Source of the DNA: Agrococcus sp. SGAir0287 | Lineage (GTDB): Bacteria; Actinomycetota; Actinomycetes; Actinomycetales; Microbacteriaceae | DNA length: 64,000 nucleotides | Direction of reading: 5' to 3' | NCBI RefSeq assembly: GCF_005484985.1 | Contig: NZ_CP027942.1 | Location: forward strand, 1,612,001 to 1,676,000 | In this document: in pieces, positions 1 to 9,347 of the stretch | Numbering within the stretch: position 1 is the stretch's first letter | Layout of the letters: every line of letters begins with the position of its first letter | Made by a program: the position numbers and the translations under genes | The notes under the pieces: generated by a model | Seen by the model: the letters and a program-made list of their open reading frames with translations, nothing else | Told to the model about the DNA's origin: nothing | Databases searched by the model: none

Positions 1-599
1 GAGCACGTGATGAGCGGCTCGTCGGCGGGCTGCTCGCCGCGGTCGGGATCCTGCAGCGTCGCGCAGTCGAACGTGTCGTACTCGGCCTGCAGGGTCGGCG
101 TGATCCACGCGAGGTCGGAGGCGTCGGCGGGCGCGGGGGCGTTCGGGTCGTCGACGGGCGGCGTCGCCTCGATCGTCTCCTCGTTCGTCGCGATCTCGTC
201 GGGCGTCAGCGCGGCCGCGACCGTGAGCACGGGGCGGAACTCCATGCGGGCGCTCGACTGCAGACGGTCCATGGTCGCGTCGTCGACCTCGCCGGGGATC
301 GACACGACGATGTTCTGGCCGCCCTGCGTCGTGATCTCGGACTCCGAGACGCCGGACGCGTCGACGCGCTGGCGGATGATCTCGACCGCCTGGTTCAGCT
401 GCTCCTCGGTGACCTGCTGCCCCTCCTGGAGCTGCGGCGACAGGATGACCTGCGTCCCACCCTCGAGGTCGAGCGCGAGCCGGGGCGTCCACTCGCCGTT
501 CGCGGTGGCGACCGACACCCAGTTCAGCCCCGCGAAGAGGGCGCCGATGACCAGGAGCCAGATGAATGCGCGCCCGGTGCGCGCCCGCGCCTTCGCCAC
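1..599 (-). CDS. secD: Protein translocase subunit SecD, N-terminal part (cut by window edge)
   Basis: SecD works with SecF and YajC in the membrane to drive Sec-dependent export with the proton gradient. The visible 199 residues begin VAKARARTGRAF, followed by the first membrane helix (WLLVIGALFAGLNWV) and the conserved ALDLEGGTQVIL segment that opens the large external domain. A stretch resembling the P1 fold (QAVEIIRQRVDASGVSE) comes next. The gene continues past base 1, so the C-terminal membrane bundle is not seen. The GTG start overlaps the yajC stop by one base (TAGTG), consistent with translational coupling. The family call is firm from sequence and from the yajC-ruvB context. Confidence 0.93.
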   Translation of the reverse strand, partial: MAKARARTGRAFIWLLVIGALFAGLNWVSVATANGEWTPRLALDLEGGTQVILSPQLQEGQQVTEEQLNQAVEIIRQRVDASGVSESEITTQGGQNIVVSIPGEVDDATMDRLQSSARMEFRPVLTVAAALTPDEIATNEETIEATPPVDDPNAPAPADASDLAWITPTLQAEYDTFDCATLQDPDRGEQPADEPLITC

Positions 600-985
600 T
601 ACGGGCGCTCGGTGGTGGTGCCGTCGCCGCCGGTCTCGGCGTCGTCGACGGACGACTCCTCAGGCGTCGACTCGTTCTCGACGACGCGCGCGAGGGTCTG
701 CCGGTGCACGCGCAGCGTGGTGCCGGGCGCGACCTCGATGAGGGCCTCGTTCGTGTCCTCGTCGACGGCGACGAGGGTGCCGAAGAGTCCGAAGTTCGTC
801 ATGACGTCGGCGCCGGGCACCATCTTCGTCTGCAGCTCCTGCTGCTGCGCCTTGCGCTTCTTGCTGTTGCGGAACATGAAGAAGATCAGCACGGCGAGGA
901 TCAGCAGCATGCCGATCGTCAGCGGGTCGAACGGGATGCCGCCGGTCTGGGCGTTGTCGTTCGCGGACTGGATGAGGGTGTGCAT
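599..985 (-). CDS. yajC: Preprotein translocase accessory subunit YajC
   Basis: YajC is a small membrane partner of SecDF. This 128-residue protein has a single N-terminal membrane helix (IGMLLILAVLIFFMF, residues about 24-38), a basic cytoplasmic anchor (RNSKKRKAQQQ), and the family core VPGADVMTNFGLFGTL. It ends in an acidic, Thr-rich tail that varies among actinobacteria. It lies between ruvB and secD, the standard actinobacterial order, and is coupled to secD by a one-base overlap. Confidence 0.95.
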   Translation of the reverse strand: MHTLIQSANDNAQTGGIPFDPLTIGMLLILAVLIFFMFRNSKKRKAQQQELQTKMVPGADVMTNFGLFGTLVAVDEDTNEALIEVAPGTTLRVHRQTLARVVENESTPEESSVDDAETGGDGTTTERP

Positions 986-1056
986 GTGAAGGTCGCTTCA
1001 GTCGAAGTTCGGATGGGTCCACGCCACCGCGCACGGCGCGGGCACGGACCCGTCGA

Positions 1057-2067
1057 TCATAGTCGATCGTCCAACGTGGGGTGCACGACGACCCCCGCGT
1101 GAGCGAGCCCCTCGGGCGTCGCGATGCGCCCGCGCGGCGTGCGCGCGAGCAGTCCCTCGCGCACGAGGTACGGCTCGACGACGGCCTCGATCGTGTCCGC
1201 CTCCTCGCCGACGGACGCGGCGAGCGTCGAGAGCCCCACGGGTCCCCCGCGGAAGCGATGCGCGATCGTGTGCAGCACGGCGCGGTCGAGGCGGTCGAGC
1301 CCCGCCTCGTCGACGTCGTAGAGGCGCAGCGCGGCCTGGACGGCCTCGACGCCGTCGCTCCCCTCGTGCACGAGCAGCCAGTCGCGCACGCGTCGCAGCA
1401 GCCGGTTCGCGATGCGCGGCGTGCCGCGGCTGCGCCGAGCGAGCTCGCCGATGGCGTCGGGCGGCAGCGGCACGCCCAGCAGCGAGGCGGAGCGCTGCAG
1501 CACGCGCTCGAGGTCGCTCGGGTCGTAGAACTCGAGGTGGGCGGTGAACCCGAATCGATCGCGCAGCGGGCTCGGCAGCATGCCCGAGCGCGTCGTGGCC
1601 GCCACGAGCGTGAACGGCGCGAGCTCGAGCGGGATCGACGTCGCGCCGGCGCCCTTGCCGACCATGATGTCGATGCGGAAGTCCTCCATCGCGAGGTAGA
1701 GCATCTCCTCCGCGGAGCGCGCCATGCGGTGGATCTCGTCGACGAAGAGCACGTCGCCGGGCGTGAGTGCCGACAGGACGGCGGCGAGGTCGCCCGCGTG
1801 CTGGATCGCCGGGCCCGACGAGAGGCGCACCGAGCGTCCCGTCTCCGCGCCGATGATCATCGCGAGCGTCGTCTTGCCGAGGCCGGGAGGACCGGCGAGC
1901 AGGATGTGGTCGGGGCTGCGGTCCTGCAGCGCCGCGGCGCGCAGCAGCACCTCGAGCTGGCCGCGCACCTTCGGCTGGCCGACGAACTCCGCGAGCGAGC
2001 CGGGCCGCAGGGCGCCCTCGAAGGCGATCTCGTCGCCGGTCGCCTCGGGCTGGGTGAGATCCGTCAT
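1057..2067 (-). CDS. ruvB: Holliday junction branch migration helicase RuvB
   Basis: RuvB is the hexameric AAA+ motor that drives branch migration of Holliday junctions together with RuvA. The 336-residue length is normal. Visible motifs are Walker [12 protein letters not shown] (59-69), Walker [10 protein letters not shown] (about 106-114), sensor AATTRSG, and the arginine-finger segment LRDRFG. A winged-helix DNA-binding domain follows ([30 protein letters not shown]). The ATG overlaps the ruvA stop by four bases (ATGA), so the two are translationally coupled. Confidence 0.98.
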   Translation of the reverse strand: MTDLTQPEATGDEIAFEGALRPGSLAEFVGQPKVRGQLEVLLRAAALQDRSPDHILLAGPPGLGKTTLAMIIGAETGRSVRLSSGPAIQHAGDLAAVLSALTPGDVLFVDEIHRMARSAEEMLYLAMEDFRIDIMVGKGAGATSIPLELAPFTLVAATTRSGMLPSPLRDRFGFTAHLEFYDPSDLERVLQRSASLLGVPLPPDAIGELARRSRGTPRIANRLLRRVRDWLLVHEGSDGVEAVQAALRLYDVDEAGLDRLDRAVLHTIAHRFRGGPVGLSTLAASVGEEADTIEAVVEPYLVREGLLARTPRGRIATPEGLAHAGVVVHPTLDDRL

Positions 2068-2636
2068 CCGCGCGGCCCCAGCTCGGCGAGCGCCGCGCGC
2101 AGCAGCGAGCCCGCGTCCGGCTGCGCGCCGACCGCGTCGAGCGCCTGCCGCGCCTGCCGCTCGGGCCAGCCGAGGCCCGTGAGGGCGACGAGGACGTCGG
2201 CGCCCGCGTCGGACGGCGTCGACGAGGTCGCGGGCGCCGGATGCAGCTTGCCCGCGAGCTGCACGATGATGAGCCGCGCCGTCTTCGGACCGATGCCGCT
2301 CACGGCCTTGAAGGCGCGCTCGTCCTCGCGCGCCACGGCGTCGGCGAGCTGGTCCGGCGTCATGTGGCTCAGCACGCCGAGCGCCGACTTCGGCCCCACC
2401 CCCGAGACGCTGCGCAGCAGGTCGAAGGCGTCGAGCTCCGCCTGCGAGGCGAAGCCGTAGAGCGACAGGTCGTCCTCGCGCACGATGAGCGTCGTGTGCA
2501 GCGCGATCGAGCTGCCGACCGAGGCGACGAGCGAGAGCTGCGGCGTGACGGACACCGCGAGCCCGACGCCGCCGACGCCCACGACGATGCGGGATCCGGT
2601 CGCGCCGAGCACCGTGCCGTCGAGCCTCGCGATCAT
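2064..2636 (-). CDS. ruvA: Holliday junction binding protein RuvA
   Basis: RuvA binds four-way junctions as a tetramer and loads RuvB. The chosen start gives 190 residues beginning [14 protein letters not shown], the family-typical OB-fold start; a longer upstream frame has no family similarity. Two helix-hairpin-helix motifs are visible ([15 protein letters not shown] and [17 protein letters not shown]), with the RuvB-binding third domain at the C-terminus ([16 protein letters not shown]). A TAGGCT box sits seven bases before the ATG, suggesting a leaderless promoter inside the ruv cluster (see the regulatory entry). Confidence 0.97.
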   Translation of the reverse strand: MIARLDGTVLGATGSRIVVGVGGVGLAVSVTPQLSLVASVGSSIALHTTLIVREDDLSLYGFASQAELDAFDLLRSVSGVGPKSALGVLSHMTPDQLADAVAREDERAFKAVSGIGPKTARLIIVQLAGKLHPAPATSSTPSDAGADVLVALTGLGWPERQARQALDAVGAQPDAGSLLRAALAELGPRG

Positions 2637-2640
2637 GCGC

Positions 2641-2656
2641 TCCAGCCTAGGTTCGA
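2641..2656 (-). promoter_or_regulatory. ruvA -10 box with an imperfect SOS-like (LexA) site
   Basis: On the minus strand TCGAAC-CTAG-GCTGGA matches the actinobacterial LexA pattern TCGAAC-N4-GTTCGA at 10 of 12 positions. It overlaps the TAGGCT -10 element (2649-2644), which ends seven bases before the ruvA ATG. A repressor here would block RNA polymerase directly. The match is imperfect and sites of this quality can arise by chance, so LexA control is only a suggestion; the -10 call is stronger. Confidence 0.4.
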
Positions 2657-2688
2657 CCGGCGACGCCGACTCGCCGCCGCGCCGTCCC

Positions 2689-3231
2689 TCAGCGGCGGGC
2701 GGCGCGCTCGGCGGCCTGCCAGGCGCGCTGCGCCGGCGTGAGGGCGGCGGTCGGCGCCGCGCTGCGTGCGCTCCACGCGTGGCAGATCGCGATCGCCAGC
2801 GCGTCGGCGGCATCCGCGGGGCGCGGGGCGGCGTCGAGCCCGAGGATGCGCTGCACCATCGCGCCCACCTGACGCTTGTCGGCCTGCCCGTAGCCCGTGA
2901 CGGCGGCCTTCACCTCGCTGGGCGTGTGCAGCTCGACGGCGATGCCGCTCGCGGCGGCGGCGCGGAGCACGAGGCCGGAGATCTGCGCGACGCCCATGAC
3001 GGTGCGAACGTTGTGCTGCACGAAGACCCGCTCGAGCGCCACGGCGTCCGGGCGATGCTCGGCGATCGCGGCCTCGATGCCCGTCGCGATGCGGTGCAGG
3101 CGCTGCTCGAGCGCCTCGTCGGCGCCGGAGCGCAGCACGTCGACGGACACGAGTCGCACCGCGCGCCCCTGGGCGTCGACGACGCCCACGCCGCAGCGCG
3201 TGAGGCCGGGGTCGATGCCGAGGATGCGCAC
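2689..3231 (-). CDS. ruvC: Holliday junction resolvase RuvC
   Basis: RuvC is the endonuclease that cuts Holliday junctions held by RuvAB. The 180-residue product begins at a GTG ([14 protein letters not shown]). It shows the RNase H-like catalytic acids: Asp in GIDPG, Glu in [14 protein letters not shown], and the C-terminal pair in [12 protein letters not shown]. It ends in a basic tail ([11 protein letters not shown]). It lies 52 bases upstream of ruvA and 21 bases downstream of yebC, the standard yebC-ruvC-ruvA-ruvB order. Confidence 0.97.
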   Translation of the reverse strand: MRILGIDPGLTRCGVGVVDAQGRAVRLVSVDVLRSGADEALEQRLHRIATGIEAAIAEHRPDAVALERVFVQHNVRTVMGVAQISGLVLRAAAASGIAVELHTPSEVKAAVTGYGQADKRQVGAMVQRILGLDAAPRPADAADALAIAICHAWSARSAAPTAALTPAQRAWQAAERAARR

Positions 3232-3252
3232 GGTGCGTGCCCTCGCGGGTGC

Positions 3253-4020
3253 CTAGTCCTCGTCCTCGGCGTCGAGCTCCGCCTGCGCCTCGGGCGTCAG
3301 GGCGTAGTTCGTGAAGACGTTCTGCACGTCGTCCGAGTCCTCGAGCGCGTCGATGAGGCGCATGACCTTCCGCGCCGTCTCCGCGTCGACCTCGACCTTG
3401 AGGTCCGCGACGAACTCGACCTCCGCCGAGTCGTAGTCGATGCCGGCATCGACGAGCGCCGAGCGCACCGCGACGAGGTCGGCGGGGTCGGTGAGGATCT
3501 CGAAGCCGCCGCCCTGGTCGACGACGTCCTCCGCGCCCGCGTCGAGCACGACGAGCAGGATGTCGTCCTCCGTCACGTCGTCGGTCTTCGTCACCGACAC
3601 GACGCCCTTGCGATGGAAGTTGTAGGCGACGGATCCGGGGTCGGCCATCGTGCCGCCGTTGCGGCTCATCGCCGTGCGCACCTCGGCCGCGGCGCGGTTC
3701 TTGTTGTCCGTGAGGCACTCGACCATGAGGGCGACGCCGCCGCCGGCGTAGCCCTCGTACATGATCGTCGTGTACTCGACGGCGTCGCCCGAGATGCCGG
3801 CGCCGCGCTTGATGGCGCGATCGATGTTGTCGTTCGGCACCGACGTCTTCTTGGCCTTCTGCACCGCGTCGTACAGCGTCGGGTTGCCGGCGAGGTCCGC
3901 GCCGCCGAGCTTCGCGGCGACCTCGATGTTCTTGATGAGCTTCGCGAACGACTTGGCACGACGCGCGTCGATGACGGCCTTCTTGTGCTTCGTCGTCGCC
4001 CACTTGGAGTGTCCGGACAT
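3253..4020 (-). CDS. YebC/TACO1 family protein
   Basis: The 255 residues begin with the signature [20 protein letters not shown] and carry the usual three-domain YebC fold (for example [23 protein letters not shown] and [13 protein letters not shown]). Members are described as DNA-binding regulators, and more recently as translation factors that ease ribosome stalling at proline runs; which role applies here cannot be read from sequence. A GGAAGG ribosome site precedes the ATG. A TAGGCT box about 30 bases upstream is the likely promoter for yebC-ruvC. Confidence 0.95.
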   Translation of the reverse strand: MSGHSKWATTKHKKAVIDARRAKSFAKLIKNIEVAAKLGGADLAGNPTLYDAVQKAKKTSVPNDNIDRAIKRGAGISGDAVEYTTIMYEGYAGGGVALMVECLTDNKNRAAAEVRTAMSRNGGTMADPGSVAYNFHRKGVVSVTKTDDVTEDDILLVVLDAGAEDVVDQGGGFEILTDPADLVAVRSALVDAGIDYDSAEVEFVADLKVEVDAETARKVMRLIDALEDSDDVQNVFTNYALTPEAQAELDAEDED

Positions 4021-4053
4021 GCTGCCTTCCCGGTTCGTGTCGACGCGACGAGC

Positions 4054-4689
4054 CTACCGGCGTCCTCCTGCGGTCGCCGTCCGGACGGGGCGCCGGCGCA
4101 CGCCGGCCGCGGAGAGCTCGAGCGCCGCGAGGGCGTCGAGCACGTCGTCGTCGGCGTCACGGATCGCGCGCAGCGGATCGGGCGCGACGGCCTGCAGCTC
4201 GGGCAGCGGACGCGCGACGAGCGCCCGCAGGGCGAGGAGGTCACGCCCCGCCGGTCCGGCGGCGATGCGCGCCGTCTGCGCCGAGCGGAGGGCGAAGCGG
4301 ATGCGCGGCACGAGCCACACGCCGACGAGCACGAGCACCGGCACGAGCCAGACCGCCGTGCCGACGGCGAGCGCGAGCGTGCGGATGGCGTCCTCGAGCG
4401 TGCGGCCGGCGGCGGCGAGGCCGTCGGCAGCCGACGCCGCCTCGACGAAGGGCGCCCCGAGCCCCGGGCCGACGAGCGGCACGCCCTCGAGCCCCTCCGC
4501 CGCGCCGAGCAGGGTGTCGGAGAGCTGCGAGCCCGTGCCCTGCATCTGGACGCCGAACGACGTCAGCGACTCGATCGCGCGCGTCGTCTCCCCCGCGAGC
4601 CAGATGGCGATCGCGAGCACGCCGATCGCGACCAGGTCGCCGACGATCTGCCATGCGCGCCGGTCCGGGCGCGCCGAGTAGAGCTGCAT
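4054..4689 (-). CDS. Conserved membrane protein of unknown function
   Basis: This 211-residue protein has two membrane helices, QIVGDLVAIGVLAIAIWLAG near residue 14 and TAVWLVPVLVLVGVWLVP near residue 115. A soluble, Ala/Leu-rich helical segment lies between them and a basic C-terminal cytoplasmic part follows. I recognise no catalytic motif. The start is supported by a TAGCCT box ending exactly six bases before the ATG, implying a leaderless transcript. It sits just upstream of yebC and diverges from a lipoprotein gene. Actinobacterial relatives often have pgsA and mannoside-synthesis genes in this interval. Confidence 0.75.
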   Translation of the reverse strand: MQLYSARPDRRAWQIVGDLVAIGVLAIAIWLAGETTRAIESLTSFGVQMQGTGSQLSDTLLGAAEGLEGVPLVGPGLGAPFVEAASAADGLAAAGRTLEDAIRTLALAVGTAVWLVPVLVLVGVWLVPRIRFALRSAQTARIAAGPAGRDLLALRALVARPLPELQAVAPDPLRAIRDADDDVLDALAALELSAAGVRRRPVRTATAGGRR

Positions 4690-4752
4690 GGCGCGAGGCT
4701 ATCGCCGCGCGCGAGGGTCGACGGCAGCGCGCATCCAGCCGAGGGTGGCACG

Positions 4753-5274
4753 ATGCGTGCCATGCCTCGCACTCGCATCGCCCCCATCGTGGGCATCGTC
4801 CTCGGCTCGCTCGCGCTCGCGGGGTGCGTCATCTCGCCCCCGGCGGCGCCCGTCCAGACGACGCCCGCGACCACCGCGCCCGAGACCTCGTCGACGCCGG
4901 ATGCGACGGATCCCGCGCCGTCCGCCGAGCCCTCGGCGACGGACTCCGCCCCCGCCGCGGGCGGCTCGACCGTCACGATCGACGGCCAGCCCGTCGGCTC
5001 GTGGGGCTCGACGCTCTCGTGCTACTCCTACGGCGACGGCGCACTGATCTCCACGAGCTCCGAGGACGAGACGGGCACGCTCGTCGCGAGCGGCGAGAGC
5101 GCCGGCGGGTCCTGGACCGTCACCGGCGTGCTCATGACGAACGGCGACCAGGTCTACTACCAGACCGACGACTCCTCGCCGGCGACCCTCTCCGGCGGCG
5201 TGTTCACGGCCGAGGTCGGGATGAGCGACTTCTCGGGCGGCACCGCGACCCTCGCGTTCTCGGTCCCCTGCTGA
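4753..5274 (+). CDS. Putative secreted lipoprotein
   Basis: The 173-residue product starts with a lipoprotein signal: basic MRAMPRTR, a hydrophobic segment (IAPIVGIVLGSLA), and a lipobox ALAGC with Cys at residue 25. A Thr/Pro/Ala-rich tether (about 30-70) leads to a small beta-rich domain (STVTIDGQPVGSW, NGDQVYYQTDDS) with two further cysteines. The pattern recalls small mycobacterial LpqH-like lipoproteins, but this is only a resemblance. A GGTGG site precedes the first ATG; a second in-frame ATG at 4762 is possible. It is the only plus-strand gene in this 8 kb. Confidence 0.8.
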   Translation: MRAMPRTRIAPIVGIVLGSLALAGCVISPPAAPVQTTPATTAPETSSTPDATDPAPSAEPSATDSAPAAGGSTVTIDGQPVGSWGSTLSCYSYGDGALISTSSEDETGTLVASGESAGGSWTVTGVLMTNGDQVYYQTDDSSPATLSGGVFTAEVGMSDFSGGTATLAFSVPC

Positions 5275-5284
5275 CCTCGGATCG

Positions 5285-5317
5285 CCCGGCGGCGCACGGT
5301 GCACCCGCGCCGCCGGG
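5285..5317. terminator. Hairpin between convergent lipoprotein and HIT genes
   Basis: Perfect 11-base arms (5285-5295 and 5307-5317) enclose an 11-base loop that contains the self-complementary GGTGCACC. It follows both converging genes closely, so it probably ends transcription in both directions. There is no clear T run, which is usual at this base composition. Confidence 0.6.
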
Positions 5318-5346
5318 AGCGGGGTTGCCCGCGGCCGCCTGGCGGC

Positions 5347-5946
5347 TCAGGCGACCCAGCGCTCGGCGAGCTCGGCCCGCACCTCCTCCAGCAGGCGAGG
5401 CAGTGCCTTCGTCTGCGCGATGATCGGGAAGAAGTTCGCGTCCGTCGCCCAGCGCGGCACGATGTGCTGGTGCAGATGCTCGGCGATGCCGGCGCCCGCG
5501 ACGCGACCCTGGTTCATGCCGATGTTCACGCCGTCGTTGCGCGACACGAGGGCGATGGTGCGCATCGCCTGCTGCGTGAGCAGCGCGATCTCCGCGACCT
5601 CCTCGTCGGTGGCGAGGTCGTAGGTCGCGACGTGCCGGTAGGGGCACACCATGACGTGCCCCGTGTTGTACGGGTACAGGTTCATGATGACGAACGCCGT
5701 CTCGCCGCGTCGCACGACGAGGCCCTCGTCGTCGGGCATCGACGGCGCGAGGCAGAACGGGCACGCGTCGCGCTCGGGCTGCTGCCCCTGCTGGATGTAC
5801 GCCATCCTGTAGGGCGTCCAGAGCCGCTGGTAGCGGTCGGGCACGCCCGCGAGCTCCGACGACATCCACGTCGGCGCGCCGGCCTCGCGCGTCGGGTCGT
5901 CCGGCGCGGGCAGATCCCCGGGTCCGCGACCGTCGGCGCTGGGCAT
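5347..5946 (-). CDS. HIT-domain protein, Ap4A phosphorylase-like
   Basis: Histidine-triad hydrolase/transferase of 199 residues. The active-site motif is HLHQHIVPRW, with the middle His as nucleophile. A CPFC pair followed by a downstream His-rich segment suggests a bound metal. The mycobacterial orthologue next to thrS (Rv2613c) acts as a diadenosine tetraphosphate phosphorylase, so a role in clearing Ap4A, a by-product of aminoacyl-tRNA synthetases such as ThrRS, is a reasonable inference. Its ATG overlaps the thrS stop by one base (TGATG), so it is translated with thrS. Confidence 0.9.
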   Translation of the reverse strand: MPSADGRGPGDLPAPDDPTREAGAPTWMSSELAGVPDRYQRLWTPYRMAYIQQGQQPERDACPFCLAPSMPDDEGLVVRRGETAFVIMNLYPYNTGHVMVCPYRHVATYDLATDEEVAEIALLTQQAMRTIALVSRNDGVNIGMNQGRVAGAGIAEHLHQHIVPRWATDANFFPIIAQTKALPRLLEEVRAELAERWVA

Positions 5947-7895
5947 CAGGCGACCAGCTCGGTCTGCCGCGTCTCGATCGCGCGCACGATCCGCTCGATG
6001 GCGTCGTCGAGCGGCACGCCGTTCTCCTGCGTGCCGTCGAGGAAGCGGAACGAGACGCTGCCGGCCTCGGCATCCTTCCCGCCCGCGATGAGCTGGAAGG
6101 GCACCTTCGCGAGCGTGTGCGTGCGGATCTTCTTCTGCATGCGCTCGTCGGAGTGGTCGACGTCGACGCGCACGCCGCGAGCCCGAAGCCGGGCGGCGAC
6201 GTCGTCGAGGTAGTCGGCGTAGTCGCTCGCGACGGGGATGCCGACGACCTGCACGGGCGCGAGCCACGCGGGGAACGCGCCGGCGTAGTGCTCGAGCAGG
6301 ATCGCGAAGAAGCGCTCGATCGAGCCGAACAGCGCGCGATGGATCATGACGGGGCGCTGCTTCGAGCCGTCCCGGTCGGTGAACTCGAGGCCGAACCGCT
6401 CGGGCAGGTTGAAGTCGATCTGCACCGTCGAGAGCTGCCAGGTGCGGCCGATCGCGTCCTTCGTCTTCAGGTCGATCTTGGGACCGTAGAAGGCGGCCTC
6501 GCCGGGCACCTCGGTGAGCGAGAGCCCGCTCGCCTGCGCGACGCGGCGCAGTGCATCCGTCGCCTCGGCCCACTGCTCCTCGCCGCCGATCCACTTCGAC
6601 TTCTCGTCGTCGCGCATCGACAGCTCGAGGGCGAAGTCGGTGAGGCCGAAGTCGCGCAGCAGCGACAGCACGAACTCGAGCACCTTGCCCGACTCGACCT
6701 CGAGCTGGTCGGGCGTGACGAAGAGGTGCGCGTCGTCCTGCGTGAAGCCGCGCACGCGCGTCAGCCCGTGCAGCGCGCCCGAGAGCTCGTTGCGGTAGAC
6801 GGTGCCGTTCTCCGCGAGCCGCATCGGCAGGTCGCGGTACGACCGCGCACGCTCCTTGTAGATGAGGATGTGCATCGGGCAGTTCATGGGCTTCAGGTAG
6901 TAGTCGGAGCCCTGCTTGACGATCTCGCCGGACTCGTCGCGCACCTCGTCCATGTGGATGGGCGGCCAGATGCCCTCCTTGTAGGTCTCGAGGTGGCCCG
7001 AGGTCTGGAAGAGGTCGGCCTTCGTGATGTGCGGCGTGTAGACGTACGAGTAGCCGCCCTCGAGGTGCCGGCGCCTGGCGTGCTGCTCCATCTCCTGCCG
7101 GACGACGCCGCCGCGCGGGTGCCAGACCGACAGGCCCGAGCCGACCTCGTCGGGGAACGAGAAGAGGTCGAGCTCCTTGCCGAGACGGCGGTGGTCGCGC
7201 TTCGCTGCCTCCTCGAGGCGCGCCTGGTAGGCGCGCAGCTCGTCCTTCGTCGGCCACGCGGTGCCGTAGATGCGCTGCAGCTGCGGGTTCGTCTCCTTGC
7301 CGCGCCAGTAGGCGGCGGCGACGCGCGTGAGCGCCGCGCCGTTGCCGACCATGCGGGTGGAGGGCAGGTGCGGGCCGCGGCAGAGGTCCTTCCAGACCGT
7401 CTCGCCGTCGCGGTTCACGTTGTCGTAGATCGTCAGCTCGCCGCCGCCCACCTCGACGGCGGCCTCGTCGTTCGGACCCTTGAGCCCGATGAGCTCGAGC
7501 TTGTACGGCTCGGCGCCGAGCTCCGCGCGCGCCTCGTCCTCGCTCACCACGCGGCGCGTGAAGCGCTGGCCCTCGCGGATGATGCGGTCCATCTCCTTGC
7601 CGATGGCCTTGAGGTCCTCGGGGGTGAAGGGCTCGGCCACGTCGAAGTCGTAGTAGAAGCCGTCGGTGACGGGCGGGCCGATGCCCAGGCGAGCCTCGGG
7701 GTTGATGCGCTGCACGGCCTGCGCGAGCACGTGCGCGGCGGAGTGGCGCAGGATCGCGAGCCCGTCCTCCGAGTCGATCGTCACGGGCTCGACCGTCTGC
7801 GCATCCGTGATCTCGCGAGCGAGGTCCTGCAGCTCGCCGTCGACGCGCATGGCGACGACGGCACGGTCCGTGAAGCGATCGAATCCGGTGGTCAC
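5946..7895 (-). CDS. thrS: Threonine-tRNA ligase
   Basis: ThrRS charges tRNA-Thr and edits mis-charged serine. The roughly 649-residue protein has a short N-terminal TGS-like part, an editing domain ([16 protein letters not shown] with the HxxxH pair), and a class II core. The zinc ligand lies in [11 protein letters not shown], motif 2 in [14 protein letters not shown] and motif 3 near [16 protein letters not shown]. The anticodon-binding domain closes the protein ([19 protein letters not shown]). Two adjacent GTGs could start it (7898 or 7895). A TAGGAT box lies exactly six bases before 7895, so that start is preferred and the transcript is probably leaderless. No T-box leader is present. 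Confidence 0.96.
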   Translation of the reverse strand: MTTGFDRFTDRAVVAMRVDGELQDLAREITDAQTVEPVTIDSEDGLAILRHSAAHVLAQAVQRINPEARLGIGPPVTDGFYYDFDVAEPFTPEDLKAIGKEMDRIIREGQRFTRRVVSEDEARAELGAEPYKLELIGLKGPNDEAAVEVGGGELTIYDNVNRDGETVWKDLCRGPHLPSTRMVGNGAALTRVAAAYWRGKETNPQLQRIYGTAWPTKDELRAYQARLEEAAKRDHRRLGKELDLFSFPDEVGSGLSVWHPRGGVVRQEMEQHARRRHLEGGYSYVYTPHITKADLFQTSGHLETYKEGIWPPIHMDEVRDESGEIVKQGSDYYLKPMNCPMHILIYKERARSYRDLPMRLAENGTVYRNELSGALHGLTRVRGFTQDDAHLFVTPDQLEVESGKVLEFVLSLLRDFGLTDFALELSMRDDEKSKWIGGEEQWAEATDALRRVAQASGLSLTEVPGEAAFYGPKIDLKTKDAIGRTWQLSTVQIDFNLPERFGLEFTDRDGSKQRPVMIHRALFGSIERFFAILLEHYAGAFPAWLAPVQVVGIPVASDYADYLDDVAARLRARGVRVDVDHSDERMQKKIRTHTLAKVPFQLIAGGKDAEAGSVSFRFLDGTQENGVPLDDAIERIVRAIETRQTELVA

Positions 7896-7936
7896 CACTC
7901 GATCCTAGGCGCGCAGGGAGACCCGGTCGGCACGGC

Positions 7937-9214
7937 TCAGGCGCGCTGGGCGAGCGGCTGCACGCGCCGGGTGATCGCGACGCTCATCACGGCGGCGACG
8001 GCGCAGAGGCCGGCGGCGCCGAGCCAGGCGAGCGTGTACTCCCCCGACGCGTCGCGGATCGCGCCCGCGACGGTCGCGGCGATCGCGGCGCCGATCTGAT
8101 GCGACGCGAACACCCAGCCGAACACGACGGGGCCGTCGGCGCCGAAGAGCTGGCGGCACAGCGCGACCGTCGGCGGCACGGTCGCGACCCAGTCGAGGCC
8201 GTAGATCACGACGAACAGGATGAGCGGCGGGCTCACCGAGTCCGACAGCAGCAGCGGCAGGATCGCGAGCCCGATGCCGCGGCCCGCGTAGTAGACGCCG
8301 AGCAGGATGCGCGGATCGACGCGGTCGGTGAGCCAGCCCGACGCGATCGTGCCGACGATGTCGAAGACGCCCACGAGCGCGAGGAGGCCGGCCGCCGCCG
8401 TCGTCGCCATGCCGTGGTCGTGCGCGCTCGGGATGAAGTGGGTGCCGACGAGCCCGTTCGTCGTCGCGCCGCAGATCGCGAAGCCGGCGGCGAGCGCCCA
8501 GAACGTGCGCGACCGGCTCGCGCGGCGCAGCGTCGTGAGCGCCGTGCGCACGGCGTTGCCGCTCGAGCGGACGGGCGGCGTCCACCCCTCGGGTGCGCCG
8601 TAGGGGGTCGTGCCGAGGTCTGCAGGTCGGTCGCGGAGGAAGAGGAGCACGAGCGGCACGACCACGAGCGCGCCGCCGGCGACGAGCAGCGACGCCTGCC
8701 GCCACCCCGCGCCCTCGACGAGCAGCGCGATGAGCGGCAGGAAGACGAGCTGCCCCGTCGCGGAGCCGGCGGTGAGCACGCCGACGACGAGGCCGCGGCT
8801 GCGCACGAACCACTGGTCGGCGACCGTCGCCGCGAACACGAGCGCCATCGAGCCCGTCCCGAGGCCGATCATGACGCCCCACGTGGCGACGAGCATCCAC
8901 GGGGTCGTCGAGAGCACCGAGAGCGCAGCTCCCCCGGCGACGAGCAGCAGCGCGACGGTCGTGACGCGCCGCATGCCGAACCGCGCCATGAGCGCCGCTG
9001 CGAACGGCGCCGTGAGCCCGAACAGCACGAGGTTCACCGTGACGGCGAGCGAGAGCTCCGTGCGCGTCCAGCCGAACTCCTCCTCGAGCGGCACCATGAT
9101 CGCGCTCGGCGCGGCCCGGAACCCCGCGGCGCCCACGAGGGCGAGGAACGCCACGGCGGCGACGATCCACGCCGGGTGGAGGAGGCGGCGCCGCTGGCCG
9201 TCGGAGGTCTGCAC
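7937..9214 (-). CDS. Major facilitator superfamily transporter
   Basis: About 425 residues with twelve predicted membrane helices in two bundles separated by a cytoplasmic loop (DRPADLGTTPYGAPEGW). The sequence ARFGMRRV after helix 2 is the usual MFS motif A. The general look (GWTRTELSLAVTVNLVLFG near the N-terminus, GWLTDRVDPR in the second half) is that of the oxalate/formate-monocarboxylate group, but the substrate is unknown. The GTG at 9214 is chosen over longer frames because they overlap the divergent gene at 9348. A CAGACT box lies six bases before this GTG. Confidence 0.85.
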   Translation of the reverse strand: MQTSDGQRRRLLHPAWIVAAVAFLALVGAAGFRAAPSAIMVPLEEEFGWTRTELSLAVTVNLVLFGLTAPFAAALMARFGMRRVTTVALLLVAGGAALSVLSTTPWMLVATWGVMIGLGTGSMALVFAATVADQWFVRSRGLVVGVLTAGSATGQLVFLPLIALLVEGAGWRQASLLVAGGALVVVPLVLLFLRDRPADLGTTPYGAPEGWTPPVRSSGNAVRTALTTLRRASRSRTFWALAAGFAICGATTNGLVGTHFIPSAHDHGMATTAAAGLLALVGVFDIVGTIASGWLTDRVDPRILLGVYYAGRGIGLAILPLLLSDSVSPPLILFVVIYGLDWVATVPPTVALCRQLFGADGPVVFGWVFASHQIGAAIAATVAGAIRDASGEYTLAWLGAAGLCAVAAVMSVAITRRVQPLAQRA

Positions 9215-9347
9215 GGTGCGAGTCTGCACGCGCGCGCACGCGGCACCCACGATCCAGCCGTCGAGATCCGGCCCGGTGCCGTCGAGATGCTGCCGTTCCG
9301 ATGTGGGCGGTCGCCGCGACGATAAAGGTGGAGACGAGGAGGACGCG

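Noticed and set aside
7896..7936. Possible T-box leader for thrS.
   Set aside because: The gap before thrS is only about 40 bases with no specifier or antiterminator structure, and a TAGGAT box lies six bases before the start.
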